Source: Clostridia bacterium (GTDB lineage Bacteria > Bacillota > Clostridia > Oscillospirales > Acutalibacteraceae). From it: DNA of 50,774 bases. A program made the position numbers and the translations under genes. The notes under the pieces were generated by a model. That model had not been told where the DNA came from and made no database searches. It worked only from the letters and a program-made list of their open reading frames with translations. Positions 42,993 through 50,774 of the stretch are shown here, piece after piece. The stretch lies in assembly GCA_017549285.1 (NCBI GenBank), contig JAFYVE010000010.1, positions 1 to 50,774 of the forward strand. Reading direction: 5' to 3'. The stretch's first letter is position 1, and every line of letters begins with the position of its first letter.

Positions 42993-45773
42993 TTAACTTC
43001 CTGCATAGGGTGAAGATATCCCCTGCTCACCCCAGTACGGCATCATTTCATTTCCCGATTTCAGCACTATATTTCCGTCTTCAACAATAACATCATAAGA
43101 CCTTTGTGTCGGTACTTCTCCGTATACGAATTTTTCACCCGTTATCTGAAGTGTTCCGTTCTCATCCCACATGAACTGAATATTATTTATGTCACAATTG
43201 AAAGTGTTACTGTATTTCAGTTCACCTTTATCATATGCATTAAAAACAAAAGTGAAAAGTCCAGATGTCGGTCCGTAAGTCAGAACACAGTTTTCTTCAT
43301 ATATGTCGCCATCAATATCCCACAAAACTTTATCAATATAGTATCTCTCAAAACCCGAATGCGTGAAAACTGCTTCATCAGGAATGCATGATTCAGCTTC
43401 CCCGTCCGTTTTGTATTTATATTCAGGCACGGGTGTTGATTCATCTGCCACAAAAATAAGATTTTCACCCGATTTTCTGAACATATATTTATTTTCCTCA
43501 TTATCGGAAATAATCAGAAGCTTGTCGGTATAATCCTGATATGTCCCGTTAACAACAAAATCTGAAAGTCTTGAAAGGCTGAAAAATACAGTTTTCGCAG
43601 TCGGATTCAAAGAAATATATGCGGAATCATTTTCCGTTATAAATGAATATGAATGGAAGCCCTCAACAGGTTCATCAACAGTTACAGGCGGATGCAACAA
43701 TGCAACAGCATTTTTGTAGTCGTCATATGATACGTGATAATATCTTTCCTCGTCACCGTATCTCACAACAGCATAGGCAAACAGAGAACCTTTTTTACGC
43801 TCATAAACACTCACTCTGTATTCTTCATCAACTACAAACTCCACAGAGCCGGGTGAAGAAAGCTCTTCAATCGGCGGCAGACTTCTGTTCCAGTCAGCGT
43901 CTCTCAGATAAATACCCAGGTCATAACCGTACGCTTCACCCACAAGAATTCCCGATTCAACCTTACCGCTTGCAGGATAATGAACAGCAGTTATACTGTA
44001 TTTATCAGGCATTTCTGTCACTATTTTTGCCGCAGTCGTATAATCAAGTTTTTCAAGATAATCATATTTATTGTCGTAATAATCCGTTTCAGGTTCGGGC
44101 AGAATAACATCATTGTTTTCTTTCAGAAGAATCTTACCCGTCTGACCGTCCACTTCAATTTTCTCGATTATATCCCCTGTTTTATAGACCTCTGTTGTAT
44201 AAATTATAACGCCCCTGTCCTTGTCATAATCGGTACGGTAAATATATCTTATGCCGTTTTCAAGGGTTTCGTAATAGCCTATATCATAATCATATTTATA
44301 AAAGCTTTCATTTTCAGTAATTTTGTTTGACACTTCAACAGACACACCGACATCCGTCAGTAAAACATGAGGCACTTCGCTGTAATGACAGACTTCTGCA
44401 TCTCTGCCGATGTTTTTAAGGTAAGCCTCGGCATAAGCAACGCATTGTGGCCACAAACCGGCATTGTCTTTTTCGTTATAATCAAGTATGCGGGAATGAT
44501 ACTCTTTAGGGAACATTTCTTTTATTGAATCATAAAACTTTTCCCCGTCCATAGGATAATCATAATCCGAGAGCACATAGTCGTCATCATTATTTATAAA
44601 GGTGTAAACTGCTGGTGTCCGATGCCCCGTCTGCTCCATAAAATAGCCGTTTTTGAAGCCGAAGCCTGCAAATTCCTCCAAGAGATAAACAGTGACATTG
44701 TCGCCCTCTTCTTCAACACCGTATATAATATGCCCCTCTGCAACACATTCCGTATTATACAGCTCTCCTGACGAATTGATTTCGAGAATTGTCTGAGAAA
44801 CGGCTTTATCAAGTTCAGGATTGCTGTCTTTGAGTTCAGACTTCGGATTTGTCAGGAAACATACAGCAACAACGATACATGAAATCACCGCAACAATAAT
44901 AATCCACAGAGTCGGTTTTTTATAACTGAGAACGGACTTGATTCTGTCCTTAACTCCCGTTTCACCGAATGCGAGAGGACAAGCCGAAATTGTGCGTCTT
45001 GATACACTGCAGTTGATAAGTGCTTCGGAATATGGTTTTCTTGCCTCCGTCCCCATTTCCTTTATGACTTTTTCGTCACATGCGAGTTCAATGTCACGGC
45101 ACAGAAGTATGTATGCCAACCACATAACAGGATTGAACCAATAGACAGTACAAAGCATAAAGCCCAAGGGTTTCCACCAATGGTCACGGCGTCTGAGATG
45201 TGCCTTTTCGTGAGCAATGACATATTCCATATCACTCTCAGCCATACCCGACGGCAGAAAAATACGGGGTCTGAAAAGTCCGAGAATAAAGGGCGTATCG
45301 ATTCTGTCGCAGAGCCATATATTATCTTTTAAAACTACTCCTTCACGCACTTTTCTGCTAAGACGGATAAAACTCACAGCCGAATACACAAGCATTGCAA
45401 AAATGCCGATAAGCCACACAATAACAGTTACAAAAAGAACAACCTGCAAAGGATTCACACTGTTTGTGACATCAGGTGCAAAAGTTTCCGATATTATAGG
45501 GTTGACCGTGCTGTTAAGGGACGGTATACCGCTGTGTATTGTCGGAGACTGAGAATAAATTATATCGTGAGGAACGGTATCCGTACTCGGAATAAGACTG
45601 AAAATACTCTCAAATGAAAACGGACAGATAAGTCTGAAACCCACAAAAGCCCACAGAACGGCATTTATCCATTTTGGTGCTTTTTTAAGAAGAAAACGAA
45701 GCGCAATGACGGCAAGCACAAGCCAGCTGGCTGTTATACTCATATTGAAAAGAGATATAAACAAATCAGTCAT
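42993..45773 (-). CDS. BlaR1/MecR1-type M56 sensor metallopeptidase with large extracellular region
   Basis: 926 residues. The first 300 carry four membrane helices and the zinc-peptidase motif HEKAH (about 188-192), with the downstream ELACDEKV helix, as in BlaR1/MecR1. In those proteins an outside signal activates the cytoplasmic protease, which leads to BlaI removal. After the last helix (about 290-310) the remaining 600 residues lie outside. They are not a penicillin-binding domain: no SxxK/KTG pattern is evident, and the region instead looks like several mixed alpha/beta modules rich in Tyr, Asp and Glu. The sensed signal is therefore unknown. ATG 45773 has GAGGAGGG six nt upstream; the gene starts two nt after the blaI stop. 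Confidence 0.85.
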   Translation of the reverse strand: MTDLFISLFNMSITASWLVLAVIALRFLLKKAPKWINAVLWAFVGFRLICPFSFESIFSLIPSTDTVPHDIIYSQSPTIHSGIPSLNSTVNPIISETFAPDVTNSVNPLQVVLFVTVIVWLIGIFAMLVYSAVSFIRLSRKVREGVVLKDNIWLCDRIDTPFILGLFRPRIFLPSGMAESDMEYVIAHEKAHLRRRDHWWKPLGFMLCTVYWFNPVMWLAYILLCRDIELACDEKVIKEMGTEARKPYSEALINCSVSRRTISACPLAFGETGVKDRIKSVLSYKKPTLWIIIVAVISCIVVAVCFLTNPKSELKDSNPELDKAVSQTILEINSSGELYNTECVAEGHIIYGVEEEGDNVTVYLLEEFAGFGFKNGYFMEQTGHRTPAVYTFINNDDDYVLSDYDYPMDGEKFYDSIKEMFPKEYHSRILDYNEKDNAGLWPQCVAYAEAYLKNIGRDAEVCHYSEVPHVLLTDVGVSVEVSNKITENESFYKYDYDIGYYETLENGIRYIYRTDYDKDRGVIIYTTEVYKTGDIIEKIEVDGQTGKILLKENNDVILPEPETDYYDNKYDYLEKLDYTTAAKIVTEMPDKYSITAVHYPASGKVESGILVGEAYGYDLGIYLRDADWNRSLPPIEELSSPGSVEFVVDEEYRVSVYERKKGSLFAYAVVRYGDEERYYHVSYDDYKNAVALLHPPVTVDEPVEGFHSYSFITENDSAYISLNPTAKTVFFSLSRLSDFVVNGTYQDYTDKLLIISDNEENKYMFRKSGENLIFVADESTPVPEYKYKTDGEAESCIPDEAVFTHSGFERYYIDKVLWDIDGDIYEENCVLTYGPTSGLFTFVFNAYDKGELKYSNTFNCDINNIQFMWDENGTLQITGEKFVYGEVPTQRSYDVIVEDGNIVLKSGNEMMPYWGEQGISSPYAGS

Positions 45774-45775
45774 AT

Positions 45776-46138
45776 TCAACCCTCCTCAAAATCTGCAACC
45801 ATCCTGCGAAGCTCATCAACTTCCTCCCGTGTGAGCGATTTTCTCGAAGTAAATGCCGCTAAAAATGCAGGAAGCGAACCGCCGAATGTTTCATCAACGA
45901 ACTTTTCACTCTGAACTGAATAAAACTCATTTTTTGAAATAAGCGATGTGACAGTCCCCTTGTCGTTACGGAAAATCCCCTTGTCGCAAAGACGCTTGAG
46001 AACTGTGTATGTAGTCGTCTTCTTCCAGTTAAGTTCCTTTTCACTCAGTTTCACAAGCTCTGTTGTCGCAACCGGCTCATTCTGCCAGATAATATCCGCA
46101 AATCGGGACTCAATAGCACCCATCTGCATTTCACTCAT
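45776..46138 (-). CDS. BlaI/MecI/CopY-family repressor
   Basis: 120 residues: winged-helix DNA-binding domain (about 1-75, AIESRFADIIWQNEPVATTE; NWKKTTTYTVLKRLCDKGI) and a C-terminal dimer and cleavage region. The family represses its own operon and is inactivated by its M56 partner. The start is ATG 46138 with GGAGGTG; an upstream extension would span the operators and is rejected. The two perfect palindromes at 46160-46174 and 46187-46201 cover its promoter, matching autorepression. Confidence 0.92.
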   Translation of the reverse strand: MSEMQMGAIESRFADIIWQNEPVATTELVKLSEKELNWKKTTTYTVLKRLCDKGIFRNDKGTVTSLISKNEFYSVQSEKFVDETFGGSLPAFLAAFTSRKSLTREEVDELRRMVADFEEG

Positions 46139-46159
46139 AAAAACACCTCCGAATTTTAT

Positions 46160-46174
46160 TCTACAAGCTGTAGA
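46160..46174. promoter_or_regulatory. BlaI-type operator O1
   Basis: TCTACAAGCTGTAGA, a perfect palindrome of 6-bp arms around a 3-bp centre, with the TACA/TGTA core typical of BlaI/MecI operators. It lies between the -10 box and the ribosome site. Confidence 0.85.
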
Positions 46175-46184
46175 CTGCACTTCC

Positions 46185-46213
46185 ATTCTACACACTGTAG
46201 ACTAAAATGTCAA
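46185..46213 (-). promoter_or_regulatory. Promoter of the blaI-blaR1-like operon
   Basis: Minus strand TTGACA (46213-46208), 17-bp spacer, TAGAAT (46190-46185). Operator O2 overlaps the spacer and -10. Confidence 0.85.
46187..46201. promoter_or_regulatory. BlaI-type operator O2
   Basis: TCTACACACTGTAGA, with the same 6-bp arms as O1, centred 27 bp from it and overlapping the -10 box, so binding would block RNA polymerase. Confidence 0.85.
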
Positions 46214-46310
46214 GCCCCTTTGAAAAAAATATAAAAAAATTTAAAAAATTTTGCAAAAAAGTCTTGCAAATTCTGAAACAATGTGGTATTATATCAAACG
46301 TTCCAAACAT

Positions 46311-46386
46311 CCGGGTGTGGCGCAGTTGGGAGCGCGCTTGACTGGGGGTCAAGAGGCCGTGAGTTCAAGTCTCGCCACTCGGACCA
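46311..46386 (+). tRNA. tRNA-Pro(GGG)
   Basis: A 76-nt cloverleaf: acceptor CCGGGTG / CACTCGG with one G-T pair, discriminator A and encoded CCA; D arm GCGC...GCGC; anticodon stem CTTGA/TCAAG with 7-nt loop CTGGGGG, anticodon GGG at 46344-46346; T arm GTGAG-TTCAAGT-CTCGC. It is followed by a terminator and then by an integrated mobile element. Confidence 0.95.
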
Positions 46387-46387
46387 T

Positions 46388-46420
46388 AGTGAGTATTCAT
46401 TACACAAGTGAATACTCACT
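46388..46420 (+). terminator. Terminator of tRNA-Pro
   Basis: Perfect 12-bp stem AGTGAGTATTCA / TGAATACTCACT with 9-nt loop, then TTTTCTTTTTT. Confidence 0.85.
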
Positions 46421-46471
46421 TTTCTTTTTTACATTTCCTCATAATTAAATAATATATAATTGTTATGTATC

Positions 46472-46492
46472 GAGCAGGTTTGTAGCCTGCTC
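46472..46492 (+). terminator. Second plus-strand terminator facing the mobile element
   Basis: Stem GAGCAGG / CCTGCTC with 7-nt loop and a T run (46491-46500). It has U-tract polarity away from the chromosome and into the end of the recombinase gene. Confidence 0.65.
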
Positions 46493-46501
46493 TTTTTTTT
46501 G

Positions 46502-48178
46502 TTATGCCGTGAGATATTCTACGGCTACGCCTTGTCTTGCTTCGAGGATTATGTTTTCCTCTTTTACGGGATTTTCAATAACTCCGATGAAGCGGTAATG
46601 AATAATGATTTTCTGTGTTCTGTTCTTGCCCTTACCCTCAATGGAATGAACCTCAATTTTTTCAATCAGTTCATTCAGGAGAGCATGTGTCAATGTTTCC
46701 ATCTGCATGAACTTACGGACTGCTAATGTGAACTGTTCTTTGCTTGTACGGAGATTTTCTATCTCTGAAAGCTCCTCCTGATATTGCCTGATTTTTACCT
46801 TCAGTTCATCACGCTCTGCTTCATATTTCTGAGAGAGCTGCATAAAGCTTTCTTCATTAACAACTCCGTTGATATGCTTTTCAAAGAGTTTTTCGTACAT
46901 CAAGGCAACCTCTTTGGTTCTTGCGATTGATTTATCAATACTGCTTTCAAGAAACTTCTGCTGATTGAGTATGCTTTTATTGGTCTTTGCTTCAAGAATA
47001 TCTGCAAAGGCTTCTTCATCCTCACTGAGAAAGCTTGAAAGATTCCTCAGCTCAAGCATTACTATCTGTTCCAAGGAATCAGCTCTGACATAATGTGTAC
47101 CCTCACAAGTGCCTCTGCGACCTTTGTAATTGGAGCACATAAAATACTTGATGTCAGTATTCGGATGATTGACATTGAACCATAACGGACTTCCGCAATC
47201 GGCACAGTATAACAATCCGCAGAACATATTCTTTTCAGCGTGTTCGGGATTAGGTGCTCTGCGTTTTGCCTTTGCATTCATCTTCTGAACTGTTTCAAAG
47301 GTATCTCTGTCGATAATAGGCTCGTGAACATTCTTGAAAATCTTCCAATTCTCAATGGGATTGTTAAGACGGGTTTTGTTCTTAAAGTTCTTTGAATAAG
47401 TTTTGAAATTGATAACGTCACCGTAGTATTCCTGTTGTGCAAGAATCTTTTGAACAGTTGTCTTGCACCATTTATACGGGTCAGGCTGTGTTTTCTTTCC
47501 GCCCTTGTTAAGACCTTTACTCTGCCAATATGCCATCGGTATCATCACTTTGTTTTCCTGTAAGATGCGGGCAATAGTTTCATTACCTTTACCTTCAATG
47601 CACATTGCAAAGATACTTTTAACAACCTCAGCAGCTTCGGTATCAACAATCCATTTCTTTTTGTTATTCGGATCCTTCATATACCCGTAAGGCGGTTGAG
47701 ATAACGGCTCACCGAGATTACCCCTTATACGATGAGAGCAACGAACCTTTCTTGAGATATCTCTTGCATACATCTCATTCATAATATTTTTGAACGGTGC
47801 AATTTCATTATCACCGTCATTACTGTCAACCAAGTCATTGACAGCTATGAATCTGATGTTGTGCTCGGGAAAGAAGTTGTCCGTATAGTGACCGACAGAA
47901 ACATAATCTCTGCCCAGACGTGATAAGTCTTTTACCATTACGGTTGTTACATATCCCATTTCAATATCTTCAAGCATTGCCTGAAAACCGGGTCTGTTGA
48001 AATTTGTTCCCGTATAACCGTCATCAACATAATACTTTGTGTTGGTGAGCTTTAATTCCTTTGCTTTTTGTGATAGCAACTTTTTCTGATTACCTATCGA
48101 GTTACTTTCACATTCTTTACCGTCATCACGAGAGAGACGACAGTAGATGGCTGTTATGCCAAAATTATCTGACTGCAT
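46502..48178 (-). CDS. Large serine recombinase (TnpX/Tn4451 type) of an integrative element
   Basis: 558 residues. The catalytic resolvase domain (1-150) has the nucleophile Ser16 in IYCRLSRDDG and the DLSRLGRDYV arginine motif (84-93). The recombinase domain (about 165-290, PPYGYMKDPNNKKKWIVD) is followed by a zinc ribbon (CGLLYCADCGSPLW with CSNYKGRRGTC, about 325-365). A coiled-coil C-terminal region (about 390-490) completes the order. This is that of TnpX-like enzymes, which excise and insert elements through circular forms. GGGAGG precedes ATG 48178. It overlaps the TnpW-like gene by 14 nt and is the terminal gene of the element on this side. Confidence 0.95.
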   Translation of the reverse strand: MQSDNFGITAIYCRLSRDDGKECESNSIGNQKKLLSQKAKELKLTNTKYYVDDGYTGTNFNRPGFQAMLEDIEMGYVTTVMVKDLSRLGRDYVSVGHYTDNFFPEHNIRFIAVNDLVDSNDGDNEIAPFKNIMNEMYARDISRKVRCSHRIRGNLGEPLSQPPYGYMKDPNNKKKWIVDTEAAEVVKSIFAMCIEGKGNETIARILQENKVMIPMAYWQSKGLNKGGKKTQPDPYKWCKTTVQKILAQQEYYGDVINFKTYSKNFKNKTRLNNPIENWKIFKNVHEPIIDRDTFETVQKMNAKAKRRAPNPEHAEKNMFCGLLYCADCGSPLWFNVNHPNTDIKYFMCSNYKGRRGTCEGTHYVRADSLEQIVMLELRNLSSFLSEDEEAFADILEAKTNKSILNQQKFLESSIDKSIARTKEVALMYEKLFEKHINGVVNEESFMQLSQKYEAERDELKVKIRQYQEELSEIENLRTSKEQFTLAVRKFMQMETLTHALLNELIEKIEVHSIEGKGKNRTQKIIIHYRFIGVIENPVKEENIILEARQGVAVEYLTA

Positions 48179-48479
48179 TTATCCTCCCTTCTCCGGCAGT
48201 CGAATTTACATATTCTGTATTAAGTGTATTTATATCATCGGCAATTGTCAAATGTGCAAAATCGCTTCCGATAAAAGCTGATATTTTTTCTTTCATTGTT
48301 TTGTTTTCTTTGGTGCTGAATTTTTGGGTAACAATATATCTGACACCGTTGATTTCATATTCTTCGGTTTCAGGTTTTTCGCTTTTACCCAATACACATT
48401 CTGCACGGGTACCGCTCAGCACAGATAAACTTCTGAGCTTCACATACTCCCAAAAGGATACTATCTTTTCCGTCATCAT
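48165..48479 (-). CDS. TnpW-like transposon-encoded small protein
   Basis: 104 residues, with a central stretch EINGVRYIVTQKFSTKENKT and a following MKEKISAFIG helix that resemble TnpW-type proteins found beside TnpX-like recombinases in clostridial elements. The N-terminal 35 residues are less conserved. Its start overlaps the ParB-like stop (ATGA) and its end overlaps the recombinase start, so it is translated in a coupled block. Role unknown; an accessory recombination function is plausible. Confidence 0.7.
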   Translation of the reverse strand: MMTEKIVSFWEYVKLRSLSVLSGTRAECVLGKSEKPETEEYEINGVRYIVTQKFSTKENKTMKEKISAFIGSDFAHLTIADDINTLNTEYVNSTAGEGRINAVR

Positions 48480-49393
48480 CTCGCACCTCGATTTTTCTGC
48501 CTCATAAGATGTTTACCGTAATATTCAACAGCCCTTGCAAGGAAATCTTCCTTTTCCTTTACAGTAGCAGTAGGTTTCATATATTTACTGATTTTATCAT
48601 CGGGGATTTTAACTGTAACAACCTGATTTGCTTTCGGCTGTTTCATAATGGAAGATATTTCCTCTGAACTCAGCTTACCCTCCTGAGATAACTTTTTCAG
48701 CTTCTGTGCCTGTGAGAGTGAAGGAGTACAAAGCTCTGCTTCAATAAATTTAAACAAATCAGTTTGCTCTGTTTTTGTGAGATACGAAAGCTCAACACCG
48801 ACTGAAAAGGATATTTTGTTCTCATCCACCATTGCAAGAAGTTTGGGGATAAGCTTTGTCAGACGGATATATCTTTTCACCTGAGATGCACTGTCAGTAT
48901 CAGAAACCTCATCCGCAGATAACTTCGGTCCGACTTGGTCCGAAGTTAAATCTGTGCGTTTACCTTGCCTTTTAATGGCATCCATTTTCATCTTGTAGGC
49001 GAAGGCTTTCTCTGAGGGCAGAATATGCTCTCGGTGCAGATTACTGTCAACAAGGATAATGTCTGCTTCCTCTTTGCTTATGTCCAATACAACAACGGGC
49101 ACCTCTGTCAGCTTAAGCCTTGTTGCTGCAAGGTATCTTCTGTGTCCTGATATGATTTCATACACATCAGCCTTGCCATCTTTTCGCACCATAAGAGGCT
49201 GAATAATACCGTTTTCACGGATACTGTCCTCCAACAGCTTCATATCCTCCTCACGGTATTTGTACGGATTTTTGAGGTTAGGTACAATGCTACCTACAGC
49301 CATATTTACGATTTCGGTTGTCTGAGGCTTTACTGTCTCTGTTTCTTCTGTTTTTCCAAACAGTTCATCAATAAAATTTTCTTCTTTATTCAT
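48476..49393 (-). CDS. Mobile-element ParB/RepB-family protein
   Basis: 305 residues with a ParB nuclease-like/CTP domain (about 38-125: NPYKYREEDMKLLEDSIREN; EIISGHRRYLAATRL, with GHRR in place of GERR; VDSNLHREHILPSEKAFAYK). A helix-turn-helix region (about 165-220) and a C-terminal part without a clear dimer motif follow. It probably supports maintenance or regulation of the element. It differs clearly from the chromosomal ParB at 37138. It adjoins the relaxase stop with no gap and precedes the TnpW-like gene. Confidence 0.85.
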   Translation of the reverse strand: MNKEENFIDELFGKTEETETVKPQTTEIVNMAVGSIVPNLKNPYKYREEDMKLLEDSIRENGIIQPLMVRKDGKADVYEIISGHRRYLAATRLKLTEVPVVVLDISKEEADIILVDSNLHREHILPSEKAFAYKMKMDAIKRQGKRTDLTSDQVGPKLSADEVSDTDSASQVKRYIRLTKLIPKLLAMVDENKISFSVGVELSYLTKTEQTDLFKFIEAELCTPSLSQAQKLKKLSQEGKLSSEEISSIMKQPKANQVVTVKIPDDKISKYMKPTATVKEKEDFLARAVEYYGKHLMRQKNRGAR

Positions 49394-50524
49394 TTATCTA
49401 TTCCTTTCAAATTTCTTAGATTTTGTTCTTCCTTTAGCCTGATTTACCAGCTCGTCTATTTTCTCTTTACCGAAGAACCTTTGTAAGAGAGAATAATCCT
49501 TAATCTGCCTGATAAGTGACCTATTCTGTTCACGAAGCTCACTGTTTTCCCTTGCAAGAATTGAAACCCGTCGCTGTAAACTGTTGTTATGACCTCGTGC
49601 TGTTATTCGTGCTTCAACTGCTTTCAGATATTTTGCGAATACTGTTTTCACAAGAGTTTTCAGCTTTGATATCAACGGTTCTGCATATTTTGTTTTGTAC
49701 GCTTTGGCTGTCATAAGCGTTGTCGGTTCGGGTAATGTGAACTCATTACTGTTTAATTGCTCTATTAGATTTTCAATACCTCTGCCGTCATCATAGGTTT
49801 CAATCTGCTCTCTGACTGTTTTAAGTTCACATTGCTTTTCGGATATTTCATCTTTAAGAGCTTCAACCTCTTGACTACGCATTTTCTTTTCATAATCAAG
49901 AACCGACAGATGCTTTTCGTGAGTACCTTTCTGTTCCCACTCTACACCATATCTCTCCATAATTTTTGATAGCTCTTCTTTTTCGGACAGTACCCATTGA
50001 TTCCATTCTGTATCACCACGAGTACCACCCTTGAAGCCTTGCTTTGCAAGAGCCTGTTTTAACGATACTCTTGTTTCAAGACCACGCTTACTGCCGGTTG
50101 TGAATGGTACAAAGTCGATATGCAGATGAGGTGTAGCTTCATCCATATGAAGATGTGCAGAGAAAACACGGAGATTAGGATTTCTTTCCTGAAAGGTTTT
50201 GATATATTCTGTCAGTATTTTTTCGGCAAGTCTGCCTTCATCTGTTTCAGCATTCATATCATCCTTATTACCAATTTGCAGAATAACTTCGTGAAAGGGT
50301 TTTTCCTGTTTTCCTGACACTATCTTTTTATAGTAATCATCTATTCTTCGGTCAGTTCTGTTTTGTTTGGCATTGTAATCTTGCAGTGCTTTGTCAAAAA
50401 GCTCATGATACACATCCTTGATATCTTCGTTTATGAAAGATGTGTTCAAACAGCTTCTTGTCGGGTCGGTATTGAGAGCATTAAACTTTCTTTCATTGTG
50501 TCTTACAGAGCCTTTTCCAACCAT
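49394..50524 (-). CDS. MobV-family relaxase (plasmid recombination/mobilization protein)
   Basis: 376 residues. The relaxase domain contains the metal-binding motif HLHMDEATPHLHIDFVP (124-140), the hallmark HxDExTPHxH of MobV/Pre enzymes that nick oriT and allow mobilization by a helper conjugative element. Coiled coils follow (about 215-250 and 325-350). The N-terminal MVGKGSVRHNERKFN segment carries the basic helix seen in the family. With no type IV secretion genes in view, the element is probably mobilizable and not self-transmissible, though its other end is outside the window. Confidence 0.9.
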   Translation of the reverse strand: MVGKGSVRHNERKFNALNTDPTRSCLNTSFINEDIKDVYHELFDKALQDYNAKQNRTDRRIDDYYKKIVSGKQEKPFHEVILQIGNKDDMNAETDEGRLAEKILTEYIKTFQERNPNLRVFSAHLHMDEATPHLHIDFVPFTTGSKRGLETRVSLKQALAKQGFKGGTRGDTEWNQWVLSEKEELSKIMERYGVEWEQKGTHEKHLSVLDYEKKMRSQEVEALKDEISEKQCELKTVREQIETYDDGRGIENLIEQLNSNEFTLPEPTTLMTAKAYKTKYAEPLISKLKTLVKTVFAKYLKAVEARITARGHNNSLQRRVSILARENSELREQNRSLIRQIKDYSLLQRFFGKEKIDELVNQAKGRTKSKKFERNR

Positions 50525-50557
50525 AACACTTATACTTCTTCTAATATTCTCACATCC

Positions 50558-50764
50558 TTATTCTAAAATGAATTTTGTCTCAAGTTTTGTTACTTTTGTC
50601 AAAAGTAACGCAAAAGCACTTTTGACATCCATAGGGCTATCAAAAGATGCTGTTGCGCTCTCCGAGGGGGTTATAGGGCTTTGCCCTGCAATTTGCGAAT
50701 TGCCACCCAACAGGGCTGTTTTTGTAAAACCACCCTGTATCCCGTAAAACTTTATTCTCACCAT
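50558..50764 (-). other. Region upstream of mob, candidate oriT; possible 68-residue ORF
   Basis: A non-repetitive, structured stretch. GCAATTCGCAAATTGC (50683-50698 on the minus strand) has 6-bp arms, and GTTACTTTTG-T-CAAAAGTAAC (50589-50609) is a perfect 10-bp-arm hairpin. A 68-codon minus-strand frame (MVRIKFYGIQGGFTKTALLG) covers the region but has no ribosome site that I can see, and its composition looks like translated non-coding DNA. Sites nicked by MobV relaxases usually lie just upstream of mob, so oriT is the better guess. Confidence 0.4.
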
Positions 50765-50774
50765 TTATGAACCA

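Noticed and set aside
42993-45773. Beta-lactam resistance operon
   Set aside because: BlaI/BlaR1-type proteins are present, but no beta-lactamase or PBP gene is linked and the sensor lacks a visible penicillin-binding motif.

Overview
The window looks like chromosome of a low- to mid-GC gut Firmicute, most likely a Clostridia/Oscillospirales (Ruminococcus-like) bacterium. This rests on AGGAGG-type ribosome sites, near-consensus TTGACA-17-TATAAT promoters, a glgB-glgC-glgD glycogen set, GPH-type sugar transporters, RqcH/YitT/BlaI-BlaR1 families, and a clostridial Tn4451-type mobile element. The species cannot be fixed from the sequence alone.

Positions 1-8.5 kb: a mobile defence island read on the minus strand. 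From one strong promoter (7611-7639) run abiEi, abiEii, hsdM, hsdS, a Ser/Thr-type protein kinase and hsdR (the last runs off the window edge). An excisionase-like HTH gene, two clusters of GGTGCC half-sites spaced exactly 12 bp apart, and a detached 3' piece of a tRNA-Arg(CCT) gene with its terminator mark what is probably the right-hand attachment end of the island.

Positions 8.5-17.2 kb: an AT-rich stretch with seven TGCTAAT repeats. It is followed by an ECF sigma factor translationally overlapped with an unusual membrane-anchored serpin whose N-terminus looks like an anti-sigma domain. Then come an OFA-family MFS transporter, an inositol-monophosphatase-family protein, a GH18-like protein, and the conserved rpmH-rnpA-yidD-yidC-jag cluster (ribosome, RNase P, membrane insertion), without dnaA or mnmEG/rsmG next to it.

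Positions 17.3-35.5 kb: an acyltransferase-like membrane protein, a membrane protein with an HEYGH motif, three MFS/GPH-type sugar transporters, a circularly permuted GH3 beta-glucosidase, a YitT membrane protein and a membrane-anchored GH39-like glycosidase with carbohydrate-binding modules. The glycosidase lies downstream of a translation/RNA quality operon (DUF1858, trmK, Nif3-like, rqcH). A GT2 glycosyltransferase and a small hypothetical gene follow. The theme is glycan uptake and breakdown.

Positions 35.5-46.4 kb: parB-serS with its own promoter, the glycogen genes glgC-glgD and glgB, and a BlaI-BlaR1-type repressor/sensor pair with two perfect TCTACA-N3-TGTAGA operators over its promoter, then tRNA-Pro(GGG). 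A family of intergenic MITE-like repeats (two full copies of about 280-300 bp in inverted orientation at 35.5 and 42.7 kb, plus shorter relatives) is scattered between genes here and further left.

Positions 46.4-50.8 kb: one end of an integrative mobilizable element: large serine recombinase, TnpW-like protein, element ParB, MobV relaxase and a structured region upstream of mob that may hold oriT. The element continues past the window.

The most novel-looking items are the protein kinase built into an AbiE/type I restriction operon, and the ECF sigma / transmembrane serpin pair, which suggests protease sensing.
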